Shown piece by piece: positions 1-9,749 of a DNA stretch of 64,000 nucleotides. Origin of the DNA: Pseudomonas triclosanedens. Its GTDB lineage: Bacteria; Pseudomonadota; Gammaproteobacteria; Pseudomonadales; Pseudomonadaceae. Numbering within the stretch: position 1 is the stretch's first letter; each line of letters opens with the position of its first letter. A model generated the notes under the pieces. It made no database searches. It saw only the letters and a list, made by a program, of their open reading frames with translations, and had not been told where the DNA came from. The translations under genes were made by a program, and so were the position numbers. The stretch lies in contig NZ_CP113432.1 in assembly GCF_026686735.1 (NCBI RefSeq), forward strand, positions 1,612,001 to 1,676,000, in the 5' to 3' direction.

Positions 1-155
1 GCCAGTACGAGCATTGTGGCCAGGCCAAGCCCGAGCGCGTTGACCATCGAATTGCTGGTGCCCAGCAGCGGGCAAAGCCCCAGCAACTGCACCAGCCCAG
101 GATTGTTTTTCCACAGCCCCTGCAGGGCGATTTCGCGGTAGCCCGGATCACTCAT
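1..155 (-). CDS. rsxE: RsxE/RnfE, Rnf complex membrane subunit (5' end only)
   Basis: Only the first 51 codons lie in the window; the gene runs off the left edge. The visible protein starts [18 protein letters not shown] and continues with the Rnf/Nqr signature [20 protein letters not shown] and the start of a hydrophobic helix. RsxE is an integral inner-membrane subunit of the ion-translocating electron-transfer complex and is paralogous to RsxA, which shows the same LGLCP motif at the other end of the operon. The ATG at 155 overlaps the end of rsxG by 8 nt, which indicates translational coupling as the last gene of rsxABCDGE visible here. The family assignment is secure although the gene is incomplete. 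Confidence 0.93.
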   Translation of the reverse strand, partial: MSDPGYREIALQGLWKNNPGLVQLLGLCPLLGTSNSMVNALGLGLATMLVL

Positions 156-801
156 GCGCGTCTCCCGAGGCCGCGGGGGCCAGCAACTGCGCCTTGTGCG
201 CATCGAAGTATTGCAGTGCCAGATGAGTGGCCTTGACCACTGCTCGAGGGGTGACGGTGGCGCCAGCGAACTGGTCGAACTGTCCGCCGTCCTTCTTCAC
301 ACGCCAGCCGGCCTCGCCCGGATTGTCCAGCGAGCGGCCGTCGAAACCGTGCAGCCAATCGCTCTTGCCCAGCTCTATCTTGTCGCCCAGGCCCGGGGTT
401 TCCTTGTGCGCGACTACGCGTACGCCGAGCAAACGACCCTCGACGCTGACGCCGACCAGTAGCTGGATCGAGCCGCTGTAGCCGTCCGGCGCAGTAGCCT
501 GGAGGATGATCGCGGTAGCCTGACCCTGGCGGCGGGCGACGAAGGCGGCGGCGGGCTCGTTGCGGCCAAGCAGCTTGGGATCGAACACCTCGACCTGGCT
601 GTCCAGCGGGTGGTTGTCGTAGCTGCCGGCGGGCAGCAGTTCCAGCAGGGCCCGACCACGCGCCTCGCGCTGGGCGATGTCGATGCGCTCACGGGTGAAC
701 TGGTGGACCAGCGCCACAACGCCGACGGTGACCACGGCGAACAGGCCGAGCACCAGGGCGTTCTTCAGCATCGAGCGGGCGGCCTGCGAGAGATCGCTCA
801 T
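148..801 (-). CDS. rsxG: RsxG/RnfG, covalent-FMN subunit
   Basis: A 217-residue protein with one N-terminal membrane anchor (about residues 13-33) and a periplasmic FMN-binding domain. The motif [12 protein letters not shown] at residues 178-189 is the S/T-G-A-T flavinylation site; Thr182 is the expected attachment point for phosphodiester-linked FMN, by analogy with NqrC/RnfG. The [11 protein letters not shown] stretch near 132-142 is also typical of the family. It lies 1 nt beyond the rsxD stop and overlaps rsxE. In the complex it relays electrons across the membrane. Length and motifs are normal. The covalent FMN requires an ApbE transferase, which is not encoded in this window. Confidence 0.95.
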   Translation of the reverse strand: MSDLSQAARSMLKNALVLGLFAVVTVGVVALVHQFTRERIDIAQREARGRALLELLPAGSYDNHPLDSQVEVFDPKLLGRNEPAAAFVARRQGQATAIILQATAPDGYSGSIQLLVGVSVEGRLLGVRVVAHKETPGLGDKIELGKSDWLHGFDGRSLDNPGEAGWRVKKDGGQFDQFAGATVTPRAVVKATHLALQYFDAHKAQLLAPAASGDAHE

Positions 802-802
802 C

Positions 803-1840
803 TCAGTCCCCCAGCTTGAAGCCGCGCTCGGGCTTCTTGTGCCCGTATGTGCGCGGGCGCGTGTAGTAGTCGATGGTTGGTGCGGCGAGATTCATCAGCA
901 GCACGGCGAACGCGACGCCATCGGGGTAACCGCCCCAGGCGCGGATGATGTAGGTGAGCATGCCGACGCCGATGCCGAACAGCAGTCGCCCGCGATTGCT
1001 GGTGGCGCCGGAAACCGGGTCGGTCACGATGAAGAACGCACCGAGCATGGTGGCGCCGGAGAACAGATGCAGCAGTGGAGAGCCGTGGGAGTCCGAGCCT
1101 GTGCCGTTCCAGAACGCCAGACTCATGACGAGCAGGGCGCCGAGCATGCCCACCGGTGCGTGCCAAGTGAACAGCTTGCGCCAGAGCAGGAACAGGCCGC
1201 CAGCCAGGAACGCCAGGTTCACCAGCTCCACACCGCGCCCGCCGACATGCCCGAAGGCGGCAGACTGGCTGGCCAGTTCCTCCATCGTCAGGCTGTTGTT
1301 GTTGCGCAGCACGTCGAGCGCAGTGGCGCCGACCCAGGCATCCGGCGCCTGGCTGGAGATACCGAAGATCTGCCGCAACCCATCGACCAGGCCGGGTGCA
1401 TTATCCGGGGCCGGCCACTGGCTCATGTATAGCGGGAACGACACCAGGGCCACGACATAGCCTAGCATCGCCGGATTGAACGGATTCTGCCCGAGGCCGC
1501 CATACAGGTGCTTGCCGAAGATGAGCGCGAAGGCCGTCGCCACCAGGCTCAGCCACCAGGGCGCATAGGGCGGCAGGGTGAGCGCCAGCAGCACGGCCGT
1601 GACCAGTGCACTGCCGTCCTTGAGGAAAAAGGCCAGCGGCCGGCCGCGCAGCCTGAGCATGATCGCCTCGGTGGCAAGGGCGATGAGGCTGCACCAGAGC
1701 AGATTGAACAGCGTACCGACGCCATACAACGCGATCAGTGCCAGCGCACCGGGCGCGCAGGCGGCCAGCACGGTGAGCATGATTTTCTGCGTGCGGTTGG
1801 CGCCAGTGGTATGAGGTGAGGTGATGCGGGGCAGCTTCAT
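803..1840 (-). CDS. rsxD: RsxD/RnfD, covalent-FMN membrane subunit
   Basis: A 345-residue polytopic inner-membrane protein of the NqrB/RnfD family with about eight to ten hydrophobic helices. The ATG at 1840 is chosen over an in-frame ATG at 1852 because [10 protein letters not shown] is the conserved start and because it sits just after the rsxC stop (1842-1844). The flavinylation site is VGATALD, Thr163, corresponding to the SQATPLD Thr of E. coli RsxD. The [11 protein letters not shown] and [13 protein letters not shown] blocks are also conserved. It forms part of the ion-conducting core with RsxA and RsxE. Nothing looks aberrant. Confidence 0.95.
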   Translation of the reverse strand: MKLPRITSPHTTGANRTQKIMLTVLAACAPGALALIALYGVGTLFNLLWCSLIALATEAIMLRLRGRPLAFFLKDGSALVTAVLLALTLPPYAPWWLSLVATAFALIFGKHLYGGLGQNPFNPAMLGYVVALVSFPLYMSQWPAPDNAPGLVDGLRQIFGISSQAPDAWVGATALDVLRNNNSLTMEELASQSAAFGHVGGRGVELVNLAFLAGGLFLLWRKLFTWHAPVGMLGALLVMSLAFWNGTGSDSHGSPLLHLFSGATMLGAFFIVTDPVSGATSNRGRLLFGIGVGMLTYIIRAWGGYPDGVAFAVLLMNLAAPTIDYYTRPRTYGHKKPERGFKLGD

Positions 1841-1841
1841 G

Positions 1842-4160
1842 TCATTCCTCACCGGAGGCGTTGGCCAGGGCGCGCTCAGCCGCCTGCAAGCGGGCTTGGG
1901 CGGTGGCCAGGACGGTATCGTCGGCGCCTTCGCGTTCGAGTTTCTTCAGGTCGGCGCGGGCGTATGCCAGTTCGGTCTTGGCCGCGCGCATGGCTGCGTT
2001 GACCGGGCGTTTGTCGGTGCGTACCAGTTCCGGCGGCGCCTTGCCGCTGGCGTCCTCTGCGGCGTGCAGTGCGCTTTCCGCGTCGGCGAGCGCTACACGC
2101 AGCCTGGCCATGTCCGCCTCGGTGGCACCACTGCGCTCTGCCTCGCGCAAGGCATCGCGCTGGGCAACGTAGTGTTGCTTGGCCTGCCGCAGCGCCAGAA
2201 CACCTTCGCTGGGCGATTCCTGTGGCGGGGCGGGAGCGGCGGCTTGCAGCCCGGCGAGATGCTGTTCGATACGCTCGATCTCTTCACGCAGGGATTCGAG
2301 GGTGGCGCGTTGTTCGCCGGTCGGTGACTCGCCGAAGGCTTTCTCGGATTTCTTCAACCGAGCGCGGGCCATCGCAGCGTCGATCCGGGCTTTTTTCAGG
2401 GCACCGTCGTCGGCGACTGGCAGCGGTGCCGCCGGCGATGCGGCAGCCTTGTCGCAGGCTTCGGCGGCGGCCAGCGCTGCCTTGGCTTGTTCGGCCAGAT
2501 CGCGTAGCTCGGCGACCTGGGCGCGTAGCTGCCCGGTGTCGTGGCTGGCGAGCTGTCTTTCGGCTTTCTTCAGCGCAACCTGGGCCATGCTTGCCTCGAT
2601 CTTCAGCCGTTTGAGCTGGTCCGGTGCGTTGCCCACGGATTTCTCGGACTTCACCCGCTCGATGACCGCCTGTGCCGCCAGTGCCTCCGTCTGGGCCGGA
2701 GCGAGCTCCTCTTCGCGCAGGCGGGCGGCTCGTTCCTGGCGGGCCTGGCGTTCGGCGGCGCGGCGTTGTTCTTCGTGGCGCAGGCGCTCCTGGCGTTGCT
2801 CGAAGCGCAGGCGGGACTGATCGGCCTTCAACTGACGCCGCTCCAGTTCGCGGATATCGGCCTTGGCCGCGCGGTAGTACTGCACCAGCGGAATGCTTGA
2901 TGGACAGACGTAGGCGCAGGCGCCGCACTCGATGCAGTCGAACAGATTGTGCGCATGCAGTTGTTCGTGGTTTTCGCCCAGCGCGAAGAAGTGCAACTGC
3001 TGCGGCAGCAGGGATGCGGGACAGACTTGCGCGCAGTCGCCGCAGCGAATGCACGGCATGGCCGGTGGGGCCGGCGGCAGTTCGTCGCGGGTGGGCGCAA
3101 GCAGACAGTTGCTGGTCTTGAGCAGTGGCACGTCGAGCGAAGGCAGGCTCACACCCATCAACGGCCCGCCCATGATCAGGCGGTCGAGTTTCGAAGAGTC
3201 GAGTCCGGCGAAGTCGAGCAGTACACCAACCGGCGTACCGATCAGTGCTTCGACGTTGCCCGGATTGGCCAGGGCCGCGCCGGTCAGCGTCGTGACGCGG
3301 GAAATCAGCGGTCTGCCGTACAGGATGGCATCGGCCACTGCCACGGCGGTGCCGACGTTCACGCAGAGCATGCCGATATCCGCCGGCAGGCCGCCGGAGG
3401 GTACCTCGCGGCCGGTGAGCACCTGGATCAGTTGGCGTTCGCCGCCGGACGGATACTTGGTGGGAATCGAGCGCAGCGCGACATTGCGTTCGCCCAGCGC
3501 CGCCTGCACGGCGGCCAGGGCCTCGGGCTTGTTGTCTTCGATGCCGAGCAGCACCTGCTCCGGCTGCAGGATGTGCATCAGGATGTCGATGCCTTGCACC
3601 AGCATCTGCGCGCGCTCGCGCATCAGCATGTCATCCGCGCTGATGTACGGCTCGCACTCGGCAGCGTTGATGATCAGCGTGTGCAGGTCGTCCTGCGGGC
3701 GCGTGGCCAGTTTTGCCGCAGTGGGGAAGCCTGCGCCACCGAGGCCGGCGATTCCTGCGAGGCGGATGCGTTCCAGCAGGTCGCTGGCGGTGACGGTCCC
3801 GTAGTTCGCGCAGGGTTCCAGCGTGGCCCACTCGTCGTGGCCGTCGGCGTCGATCACGATGGCTGGCGCGGGCAGCCCGGATGCGTACGGATAGGGCTGC
3901 TCACCCAGGGCGGCCACGATGCCTGAGGTCGGCGCGTGCAGCGCGGCGCTGATGGCGCTGCCGGGCTCGGCGATGAGCTGACCCTTGAGCACCCGTTGGC
4001 CAACTTCCACGCAGGGGCGCGCCGGCTCGCCGATATGCTGCGCCAACGGCAGGATCAGCCGGGTGGGTAGCGGCGGATGCTGAATTGGCGCGGCGGTGGA
4101 CTGGCGCTTGTTGTCGGCTGGATGGATACCGCCGGGGAAGTCCCAGACCTGCGCGTTCAT
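1842..4160 (-). CDS. rsxC: RsxC/RnfC, soluble Fe-S subunit with long repetitive tail
   Basis: A 772-residue peripheral subunit. The first ~350 residues hold the NADH/FMN-binding Rossmann and SLBB-type region ([35 protein letters not shown]). Two 4Fe-4S motifs follow, [12 protein letters not shown] near 370 and [12 protein letters not shown] near 410. The remaining ~350 residues are Ala/Lys/Glu-rich coiled coil containing several degenerate copies of a unit like A-x-M-A-x-A-R-L-K-K-x-E. That tail is present in gamma-proteobacterial RsxC but varies in copy number. The start at 4160 gives a 4-nt ATGA overlap with rsxB; a longer frame upstream would overlap rsxB and lacks family similarity. It is the probable electron entry point of the complex. 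Confidence 0.95.
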   Translation of the reverse strand: MNAQVWDFPGGIHPADNKRQSTAAPIQHPPLPTRLILPLAQHIGEPARPCVEVGQRVLKGQLIAEPGSAISAALHAPTSGIVAALGEQPYPYASGLPAPAIVIDADGHDEWATLEPCANYGTVTASDLLERIRLAGIAGLGGAGFPTAAKLATRPQDDLHTLIINAAECEPYISADDMLMRERAQMLVQGIDILMHILQPEQVLLGIEDNKPEALAAVQAALGERNVALRSIPTKYPSGGERQLIQVLTGREVPSGGLPADIGMLCVNVGTAVAVADAILYGRPLISRVTTLTGAALANPGNVEALIGTPVGVLLDFAGLDSSKLDRLIMGGPLMGVSLPSLDVPLLKTSNCLLAPTRDELPPAPPAMPCIRCGDCAQVCPASLLPQQLHFFALGENHEQLHAHNLFDCIECGACAYVCPSSIPLVQYYRAAKADIRELERRQLKADQSRLRFEQRQERLRHEEQRRAAERQARQERAARLREEELAPAQTEALAAQAVIERVKSEKSVGNAPDQLKRLKIEASMAQVALKKAERQLASHDTGQLRAQVAELRDLAEQAKAALAAAEACDKAAASPAAPLPVADDGALKKARIDAAMARARLKKSEKAFGESPTGEQRATLESLREEIERIEQHLAGLQAAAPAPPQESPSEGVLALRQAKQHYVAQRDALREAERSGATEADMARLRVALADAESALHAAEDASGKAPPELVRTDKRPVNAAMRAAKTELAYARADLKKLEREGADDTVLATAQARLQAAERALANASGEE

Positions 4161-4723
4161 GCGGCTTGCTCCCGGTCGGAGGCGATCAGCCCTGCGCTGG
4201 GCAGCGGCCACTTCCACTGGCCGATGTCCGGTGGCAGGTCGCGCATTTCGATGCAATCCACTGGGCAGGGTTCCAGGCACAGGTCGCAACCGGTGCATTC
4301 ATCGGCGATCACGGTGTGCATCTGCCGGGCGGCGCCGACGATGGCGTCCACCGGGCAGGCCTGTATGCACTTGGTGCAGCCGATGCACTCGGGTTCGCGG
4401 ATGTAGGCGACGCGCGGCGGGGGTTCTTCCGCGGCGTCCAGCGCCAGAGGTTCGACATCCAGCAGTTCGGCGATGGCGGTGATGGTCGCGGCGCCACCGG
4501 GTGGGCATTTGTTGATTGCGTCGCCGTCGGCGATGGCCTGGGCGTATGGCCTGCAACCGGCGTAACCGCACTGGCCGCACTGGGTCTGCGGTAACAGCGC
4601 ATTGATCTGCTCGGCCACCGGATCGCCGTTGACTCGCAGGCGTACCGCCGCATAGCCGAGCAGGGCGCCGCTGGCCAGGCAGAGCAGCGTCAGCACGGCG
4701 ATGGCCAGCAATACGCTGGTCAT
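4157..4723 (-). CDS. rsxB: RsxB/RnfB, polyferredoxin subunit
   Basis: A 188-residue protein with an N-terminal membrane anchor (about 3-25). A first 4Fe-4S cluster uses Cys49, Cys52, Cys57 and Cys73 (CGQCGYAGC...C). A bacterial ferredoxin pair follows, with Cys113/116/119/123 and Cys143/146/149/153. This is the standard RnfB layout and length for gamma-proteobacteria. It transfers electrons between RsxC and the membrane flavin subunits. It overlaps rsxA upstream and rsxC downstream by 4 nt each, so the operon is tightly coupled. In E. coli the complex also reduces SoxR; whether that applies here cannot be judged from sequence. Confidence 0.96.
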   Translation of the reverse strand: MTSVLLAIAVLTLLCLASGALLGYAAVRLRVNGDPVAEQINALLPQTQCGQCGYAGCRPYAQAIADGDAINKCPPGGAATITAIAELLDVEPLALDAAEEPPPRVAYIREPECIGCTKCIQACPVDAIVGAARQMHTVIADECTGCDLCLEPCPVDCIEMRDLPPDIGQWKWPLPSAGLIASDREQAA

Positions 4724-5304
4724 GGCTTGAGCAGCCCGGTGAAGCCCATGAACGCCAGCGACATCAGGCCGGCGGTGATCATGCCGATGGCCGCGCCCTG
4801 GAACGGCTTGGGCACATCGGCAATGGCGATGCGCTCACGCAGGGCGGCGAACAGCACCAGTACCAGAGAGAACCCCAGGCCCGCGCCGAAGCCCTGGGCA
4901 GTGGACTGGATGAAGCCGTAGTCCGCCTTGTGGGCGTTGAGCAGTGCGACGCCAAGCACGATGCAGTTGGTGGTGATCAGCGGAAGGAAGATGCCCAGCA
5001 CGCGGTACAGCAGTGGGCTGCTTTTCTTCACCAGCAGTTCGGTGAACTGCACCACTACGGCGATCACCAGGATGAAACCGATGGTGCGCAGGAACTCCAG
5101 GCCCAGTGGCTGCAGCACGTAGCGCTGCAGTATGTAGCTGCACATCGCAGCCAGGGTCAGGACGAAGGTGGTAGCCAGCGACAGGCCGATGGCTGTCTCG
5201 ATCTTGCGCGATACGCCCATGAACGGGCACAGCCCCAGGAACTGCACCAGCACGAAGTTGTTCACCAGGATGGCGCTGACCAGGATGAGGGCGAGTTCGG
5301 TCAT
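4720..5304 (-). CDS. rsxA: RsxA/RnfA, Rnf complex membrane subunit
   Basis: A 194-residue polytopic inner-membrane protein with about six helices. [20 protein letters not shown] followed by [14 protein letters not shown] is the diagnostic N-terminus; the Cys in LGLCP is the residue proposed to share a membrane Fe-S cluster with RsxE. A longer frame begins at 5496, but its first 64 residues are hydrophilic and unlike RnfA, so ATG 5304 is taken as the start. It is the first gene of the minus-strand rnf operon; the promoter should lie in 5305-5477, where I could not pick out a convincing -35/-10 pair. Confidence 0.95.
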   Translation of the reverse strand: MTELALILVSAILVNNFVLVQFLGLCPFMGVSRKIETAIGLSLATTFVLTLAAMCSYILQRYVLQPLGLEFLRTIGFILVIAVVVQFTELLVKKSSPLLYRVLGIFLPLITTNCIVLGVALLNAHKADYGFIQSTAQGFGAGLGFSLVLVLFAALRERIAIADVPKPFQGAAIGMITAGLMSLAFMGFTGLLKP

Positions 5305-5477
5305 CGAAACTACCGTGCGCAGCGAGTGGGCGGTGAAAAGGGCGCTCATTATCCGGAAGGCGAAACCATGGCTCAAGCCGGGGGAGTGCGCCTGGATTCT
5401 AAGGGTAGTGCAGGCGCCGGCTGGCGGCCCGGATACGTCAGCATCTGCGGTTAGCGGTCGTGGCGGGAGCAACGAAG

Positions 5478-5502
5478 AAGCCGGTGGGGCGGCCACCGGC
5501 TT
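5478..5502 (-). terminator. Rho-independent terminator after the DUF350 gene
   Basis: Perfect 10-bp arms (AAGCCGGTGG, 5478-5487; CCACCGGCTT, 5493-5502) with a 5-nt loop. On the minus strand the stem is followed by a pyrimidine-rich TCTTCGTTGCT. It lies 18 bases past the DUF350 stop, separating that cluster from rsxA. Confidence 0.8.
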
Positions 5503-5520
5503 TGCCGGTGCGCAAGGGCA

Positions 5521-5919
5521 TCAGTAGACCATGCACGCCGCATTCAGCAGACCCACGCACAGCGAGGCACCGCCGAGGAGCACGCCGTGGGCGAGGGTGT
5601 TGCCGGCGATACCGTCCTCCAACTCCGGTACCAGGCGCGACAAGCCGAGGAACACCAGCATCTGCACGAGCATGGCGATGCCTCCCCAGGTGAGCATGTC
5701 GATGAGGCTCACGCTATGTGCGATGGCGCTGGCCAGCGGCAGAGCAAAGCCCATCAGGGTTCCGATCAGCGCCACTGCGGCGCTGATGTTGCCCTGGCGG
5801 ATCAACTGGATTTCCGCATAGGGCGTCAGGCGCACGTAGAGGCTGGTGAACAGGCCGAACAGGCCGATGGCCGAGGCGAAGTAGGCGAGGAAGTCGGGCA
5901 GGGTCTGGAGCAGGTTCAT
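5521..5919 (-). CDS. DUF350 family inner-membrane protein (YjfL-like)
   Basis: A 132-residue very hydrophobic protein with about four membrane helices and a conserved GNISAAVALIGTLMGFALPLASAI block followed by IAHSVSLIDMLTWGGIAM, matching the DUF350/YjfL family. The biochemical function is unknown. The gene starts 9 nt after the end of the glutathionylspermidine-synthetase-like gene and ends the three-gene cluster; the same trio of families (DUF1190, GspS-like ATP-grasp, DUF350) occurs in E. coli yjf/ygi loci. The reading frame is intact. A membrane role linked to a polyamine- or peptide-ligase-like enzyme is inference only. Confidence 0.85.
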   Translation of the reverse strand: MNLLQTLPDFLAYFASAIGLFGLFTSLYVRLTPYAEIQLIRQGNISAAVALIGTLMGFALPLASAIAHSVSLIDMLTWGGIAMLVQMLVFLGLSRLVPELEDGIAGNTLAHGVLLGGASLCVGLLNAACMVY

Positions 5920-5928
5920 GGCGGGTTC

Positions 5929-7045
5929 TCAGACGAAATAGTGGGGGACGAAGCGGCTGCTGTCGCGGGTGATGGGGCTCGCGTCCTCGCGGATGCCCAG
6001 GCCGGCGGCCTGGCCGTCGATGACCCAGCAGCCCAGTACCGCATGGTTGCCGTCGTATTCGGCCAGCGGTGCATAGCCCTGGTAGATGCAGGGCGCATCG
6101 TGGTGCGGGCCATCGCTTTCCATTTGCAGGTGCTCGGCGACGATGCGGATGTTTTCGCCCTCGCGGGAATACAGCGGCTTGCGCACGTAGTCGCCCGGGC
6201 AGGTCGTCGCGGTAGCTGGCCGGCAGCAGGTTGGGATGGCCTGGGTTGAGCTTCCAGAGGATCGGCAGCATGGCCTTGCTGGACATCAGCAGCTTCCATG
6301 CCGGCTCCAGGAAGCGGGTACCGCTGCGCTCGACATGCTGGCCGAAGTCATCCTGCAGCAGCCATTCCCAGGGGTAGAGCTTGAAGCAGTGGCGGATGTC
6401 CTGTTCGTACTGGTCGATGAAGGTGCCGCGCGCCGCGTGATGGCCGATGAGTTCGAGGGGGACGTAACGTGTCTGGATACCGGCCTGGTGCGCGGTATCC
6501 AGCAGATACAGCAGGTTGCCGGTGTCCTCTTCGTGGCCGTCGATGGCGGTGAAGTGCACCAGCCCCGAAGGGGCGAGGGCCTTCCAGCGTTCGACCAGTT
6601 TCTCATGCAGCGAGTTGAACTGGTCGGCTTGCGGGTCGACGTCGTTGAGCCACTGCCATTGCACCACGCTGGCTTCCAGCAGGCCGGTGGGCGTGTCGGC
6701 GTTGTACTCCAGCATTTTCGGCTGCCCCTGGCCGTTCCAGGAGAAATCGAAGCGGCCATACAGGCTCGGGTCCTGCCGCCGCCATGAGCGGATGATCTCT
6801 TCGCGGGCGCCCGGCGGCAGGTGGAATGGCTCGAAATGGCCGGTACGGACTACCCAGTCGACGCACTCCAGGTAGCGTTGGTGGAGGTCTTCGCTGGCGG
6901 CTTCCAGCGTCTCGATCTGTTCGAGGCTGAATTCGTAGGCGACCGATTCGTCCCAGTAGCGCCCATCGATGCTATGGAAGGTGAAGCCGACCGCTTCGCA
7001 ACGTTCCCGCCAGTTTGCGCGGGGTTCGACGGCTAGGCGGCGCAT
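5929..7045 (-). pseudogene. Glutathionylspermidine synthetase-like ATP-grasp protein, frameshifted
   Basis: Residues 1 to about 283 read cleanly from ATG 7045 (EYNADTPTGLLEASVVQW and the ARGTFIDQYEQDIRHCFKLYPWEW block are typical of the YgiC/YjfC family). At 6194-6199 the plus strand reads CCCGGG where CCGGG would keep the family sequence LLPASYRDDLPGDYVRKPLYSREGEN in frame. The last ~88 residues, YVRKPLYSREGENIRIV to RFVPHYFV, are therefore found only in another frame, ending at 5929. Removing one C restores a protein of about 371 residues, close to the usual ~386. As written, translation continues out of frame to 5714, overlapping DUF350. It is either a real recent pseudogene or a sequencing error. 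The start overlaps the upstream stop by 1 nt. Confidence 0.85.
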
Positions 7046-7362
7046 CAGCCGCCTCCGGAGAAGCGTGCGCCGGAGGAGCCGAAACCGCCGCGGGTGACGA
7101 GCTGGCGCGATTGCACCTTGTGGTTCTGCGCGGTCCCGGGCCGCGAGCCTTCCTCGTAGGTCGGCCCTCGGTAGCCGCCGTAGTAGCCGCCGCTGGAGCC
7201 GTTGCCGGGCTCAGGTTCGCAGGCGTTGGGAGTAGAGCCCCAGTCCTTCAGACAGTCTTCGCGGTTGGCGTAGAGGTCACGGTAAACGGGGTTGTGGTGC
7301 AGGACGCTGTAGAGCACGCCCCCACTTAGCAGGGCGGTGAAGACGATATTGGATTTCTTCAT
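7045..7362 (-). CDS. DUF1190 (YgiB-like) protein
   Basis: A 105-residue protein with a hydrophobic N-terminus (MKKSNIVFTALLSGGVLYSVLHH) that could be an uncleaved anchor or signal; no lipobox Cys is present, unlike E. coli YgiB. The NREDCLKDWG segment and the Gly/Ser-rich tail ending VTRGGFGSSGARFSGGG match the DUF1190 family. It is shorter than YgiB (about 220 residues) because the central region is reduced. It is the first gene of the three-gene cluster, and its TGA overlaps the ATG of the ATP-grasp gene. The function is unknown. Confidence 0.75.
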   Translation of the reverse strand: MKKSNIVFTALLSGGVLYSVLHHNPVYRDLYANREDCLKDWGSTPNACEPEPGNGSSGGYYGGYRGPTYEEGSRPGTAQNHKVQSRQLVTRGGFGSSGARFSGGG

Positions 7363-7486
7363 GGCCGGATGATCGGAAAGTCACAGCAGGAGGCCATCGG
7401 CAGTTCCTCGCGCGAGCGTTGAGTCCTTCGGAGGGCGGCCAGTCTAGCGATTGTCCGGCGCGAACGGGTGTGACGGTCATCGCACA

Positions 7487-7517
7487 CGAAAACGCCGGCG
7501 ATGTGCCGGCGTTTTCG
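7487..7517 (-). terminator. Terminator downstream of metG
   Basis: A 13-bp perfect stem (CGAAAACGCCGGC, 7487-7499; GCCGGCGTTTTCG, 7505-7517) with a 5-nt loop, 15 bases past the metG stop. The A4/T4 ends in the stem would allow termination on either strand. Confidence 0.85.
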
Positions 7518-7531
7518 GGGGGCGGGCGGGT

Positions 7532-9565
7532 TTACTTGACGCGCTGTCCCGGCTTGGCGCCGCTGTCGGGGCTCAGCAGGTAGATTTCTTCACCGCCGGG
7601 GCCTGCCGCCAGGACCATGCCTTCGGACACGCCGAACTTCATCTTGCGCGGGGCCAGGTTGGCCACATAGAGGGTCAGGCGGCCTTCGAGCTTGCTCGGG
7701 TCCGGATAGGCGCTCTTGATACCGGAGAACACGTTGCGCTTCTCGTCGCCGATATCCAGGGACAGGCGCAGCAGCTTGTCGGCACCTTCGACGAACTCGC
7801 ACTTCTCGATCAGAGCGATGCGCAGGTCGACGGCGGCGAAGGCGTCGAAGTTGATCTCCGCGGCCAGCGGATCCTTGGTCAGCTCGCCGTTACCGGCGGG
7901 CTTGTTGGCGGCGGCGAGGTCTTCCTTGGAGGCTTCGATCATGGCTTCGATTTTCGCGGGTTCGATACGGGTCATCAGGGGGTTGAACGGGTTCAGTTGG
8001 TGATTGGCCAGCAGTTGCTCGTGGTCGCTCCACTTCAGCGGGGCGACGTTGAGGAAGGTTTCGGCGGCTTTGGCCAGTTTCGGCAGCACGGGCTTGAGGA
8101 AGATTACCAACTGACGGAACAGGTTGACGCCCAGGGCACAGATAGCCTGCACCTCGTCCTGCTTGCCTTCCTGCTTGTTCAGCGACCACGGTGCCCTGTC
8201 GGCGATCCAGGCATTGGCCTGGTCGGCCAGGGCCATGATTTCGCGCATGGCGCGGCCGAAGTCGCGGGCCTCGTAGGCGGCGGCGATGCTCGGCGCTGAG
8301 TTCCTGAAAGCTTCCACCAGCTCCGGCGCCGGGTTGGCGTCGACCAGCACACCGGCGTTGCCCTTGTGAATGAAGCCGGCGCAGCGGCTGGCGATGTTGA
8401 CGACCTTGCCCACCAGGTCGGAGTTGACCTTCTGCACGAAGTCTTCGAGGTTCAGGTCGAGGTCGTCGACGCCGCGGCCCAGCTTGGAGGCGTAGTAGTA
8501 GCGCAGGTATTCCGGGTCCAGGTGGTCCAGGTAGGTGCGCGCCTTGACGAAGGTGCCGCGCGACTTGGACATCTTCTGGCCGTTGACGGTCAGGTAGCCA
8601 TGCACGTTCAGCGCGGTCGGCTTGCGGTAACCGGCGCCTTCGAGCATGGCCGGCCAGAACAGAGCGTGGAAGTTGACGATATCCTTGCCGATGAAGTGGT
8701 ACAGCTCAGCGTCGGAACCCTGTTTCCAGTAGGTGTCGAAGTCCAGCTCCGGGCGGCGCACGCAGAGGTTCTTGAAGCTGGCCATGTAGCCGATCGGCGC
8801 GTCCAGCCAGACATAGAAGTACTTGCCCGGTGCGTCGGGAATCTCGAAGCCGAAGTAGGGCGCATCGCGGGAGATGTCCCACTCCTGCAGGCCGGCGTCC
8901 AGCCACTCGGCGAGCTTGTTGGCCACCGAGTCCTGCAGGGTGCCACTGCGGGTCCACTGCTGCAGCATTGCCTGGAAGTCAGGCAGCTTGAAGAAGTAGT
9001 GCAGCGACTCCTTGAGTACTGGAGTAGCACCGGAGATCGCCGATTTCGGGTCCTTCAGTTCGGTGGGCGAGTAGGTCGCGCCGCAGGCTTCGCAGTTGTC
9101 GCCGTACTGGTCGGCGGTGCCGCACTTGGGGCAGGTGCCCTTGATGAAGCGGTCGGCCAGGAACATCTGCTTTTCCGGGTCGAAGTACTGGGTCACCGGA
9201 CGGGTCGCGATGTGGCCAGCTTCGCGCAGCTTCAGGTAGATGGCCGAGGACAGCTCGCGGTTCTCTTCCGAGTGGGTCGAGTGGTAGTTGTCGAAGTCGA
9301 CCATGAAGTCGGAAAAGTCGGCCATGTGCTCGGCGCGCACGCCGTCGATCAACTGCTCCGAGGTGATGCCTTCGCGCTCGGCACGCAGCATGATGGCCGA
9401 ACCGTGGGCGTCGTCCGCGCACACATACACCGCCTGGTTGCCACGCATCTTCTGGAAACGCACCCAGATGTCGGTCTGGATGTACTCCAGCATGTGACCC
9501 AGGTGGATCGAACCATTGGCGTAGGGCAGGGCGCTGGTGACGAGGATCTTGCGGGCTTCGGACAT
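7532..9565 (-). CDS. metG: Methionyl-tRNA synthetase
   Basis: A 677-residue class I aminoacyl-tRNA synthetase charging tRNA-Met. HIGH-type motif HLGH at residues 21-24, the zinc knuckle Cys144/147/157/160 (CPKCG...NCEACG), and KMSKS at 331-335 are all intact. The last ~105 residues (from [12 protein letters not shown]) form the C-terminal tRNA-binding/dimerisation domain seen in the long bacterial form. ATG 9565 ([15 protein letters not shown]) is chosen over an in-frame ATG at 9604 because family similarity begins there. It is divergent from apbC with 184 bp between the starts. Length is normal for gamma-proteobacteria. Confidence 0.97.
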   Translation of the reverse strand: MSEARKILVTSALPYANGSIHLGHMLEYIQTDIWVRFQKMRGNQAVYVCADDAHGSAIMLRAEREGITSEQLIDGVRAEHMADFSDFMVDFDNYHSTHSEENRELSSAIYLKLREAGHIATRPVTQYFDPEKQMFLADRFIKGTCPKCGTADQYGDNCEACGATYSPTELKDPKSAISGATPVLKESLHYFFKLPDFQAMLQQWTRSGTLQDSVANKLAEWLDAGLQEWDISRDAPYFGFEIPDAPGKYFYVWLDAPIGYMASFKNLCVRRPELDFDTYWKQGSDAELYHFIGKDIVNFHALFWPAMLEGAGYRKPTALNVHGYLTVNGQKMSKSRGTFVKARTYLDHLDPEYLRYYYASKLGRGVDDLDLNLEDFVQKVNSDLVGKVVNIASRCAGFIHKGNAGVLVDANPAPELVEAFRNSAPSIAAAYEARDFGRAMREIMALADQANAWIADRAPWSLNKQEGKQDEVQAICALGVNLFRQLVIFLKPVLPKLAKAAETFLNVAPLKWSDHEQLLANHQLNPFNPLMTRIEPAKIEAMIEASKEDLAAANKPAGNGELTKDPLAAEINFDAFAAVDLRIALIEKCEFVEGADKLLRLSLDIGDEKRNVFSGIKSAYPDPSKLEGRLTLYVANLAPRKMKFGVSEGMVLAAGPGGEEIYLLSPDSGAKPGQRVK

Positions 9566-9749
9566 GATGATCGGCCGTTCCGGAAAAACGAGGGAAGTCG
9601 GCAACTATATAGGGCCGAACCAATTTTTTCATCCGTATGCCGCCTGGCAGTAGGCGTCGGGCACCTTGCGGCCGATGAGCGCGAGCAACGGCGCGGCGAG
9701 AGGCGTAAGATGCCCGCCTATCCTGCTCAGTCTTTCATCGGGAGTAGCC

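Noticed and set aside
5714..5928. C-terminal extension of the ATP-grasp gene running into DUF350
   Set aside because: It results from reading the wrong frame after the extra base at 6194-6196; the real C-terminus ends at 5929.
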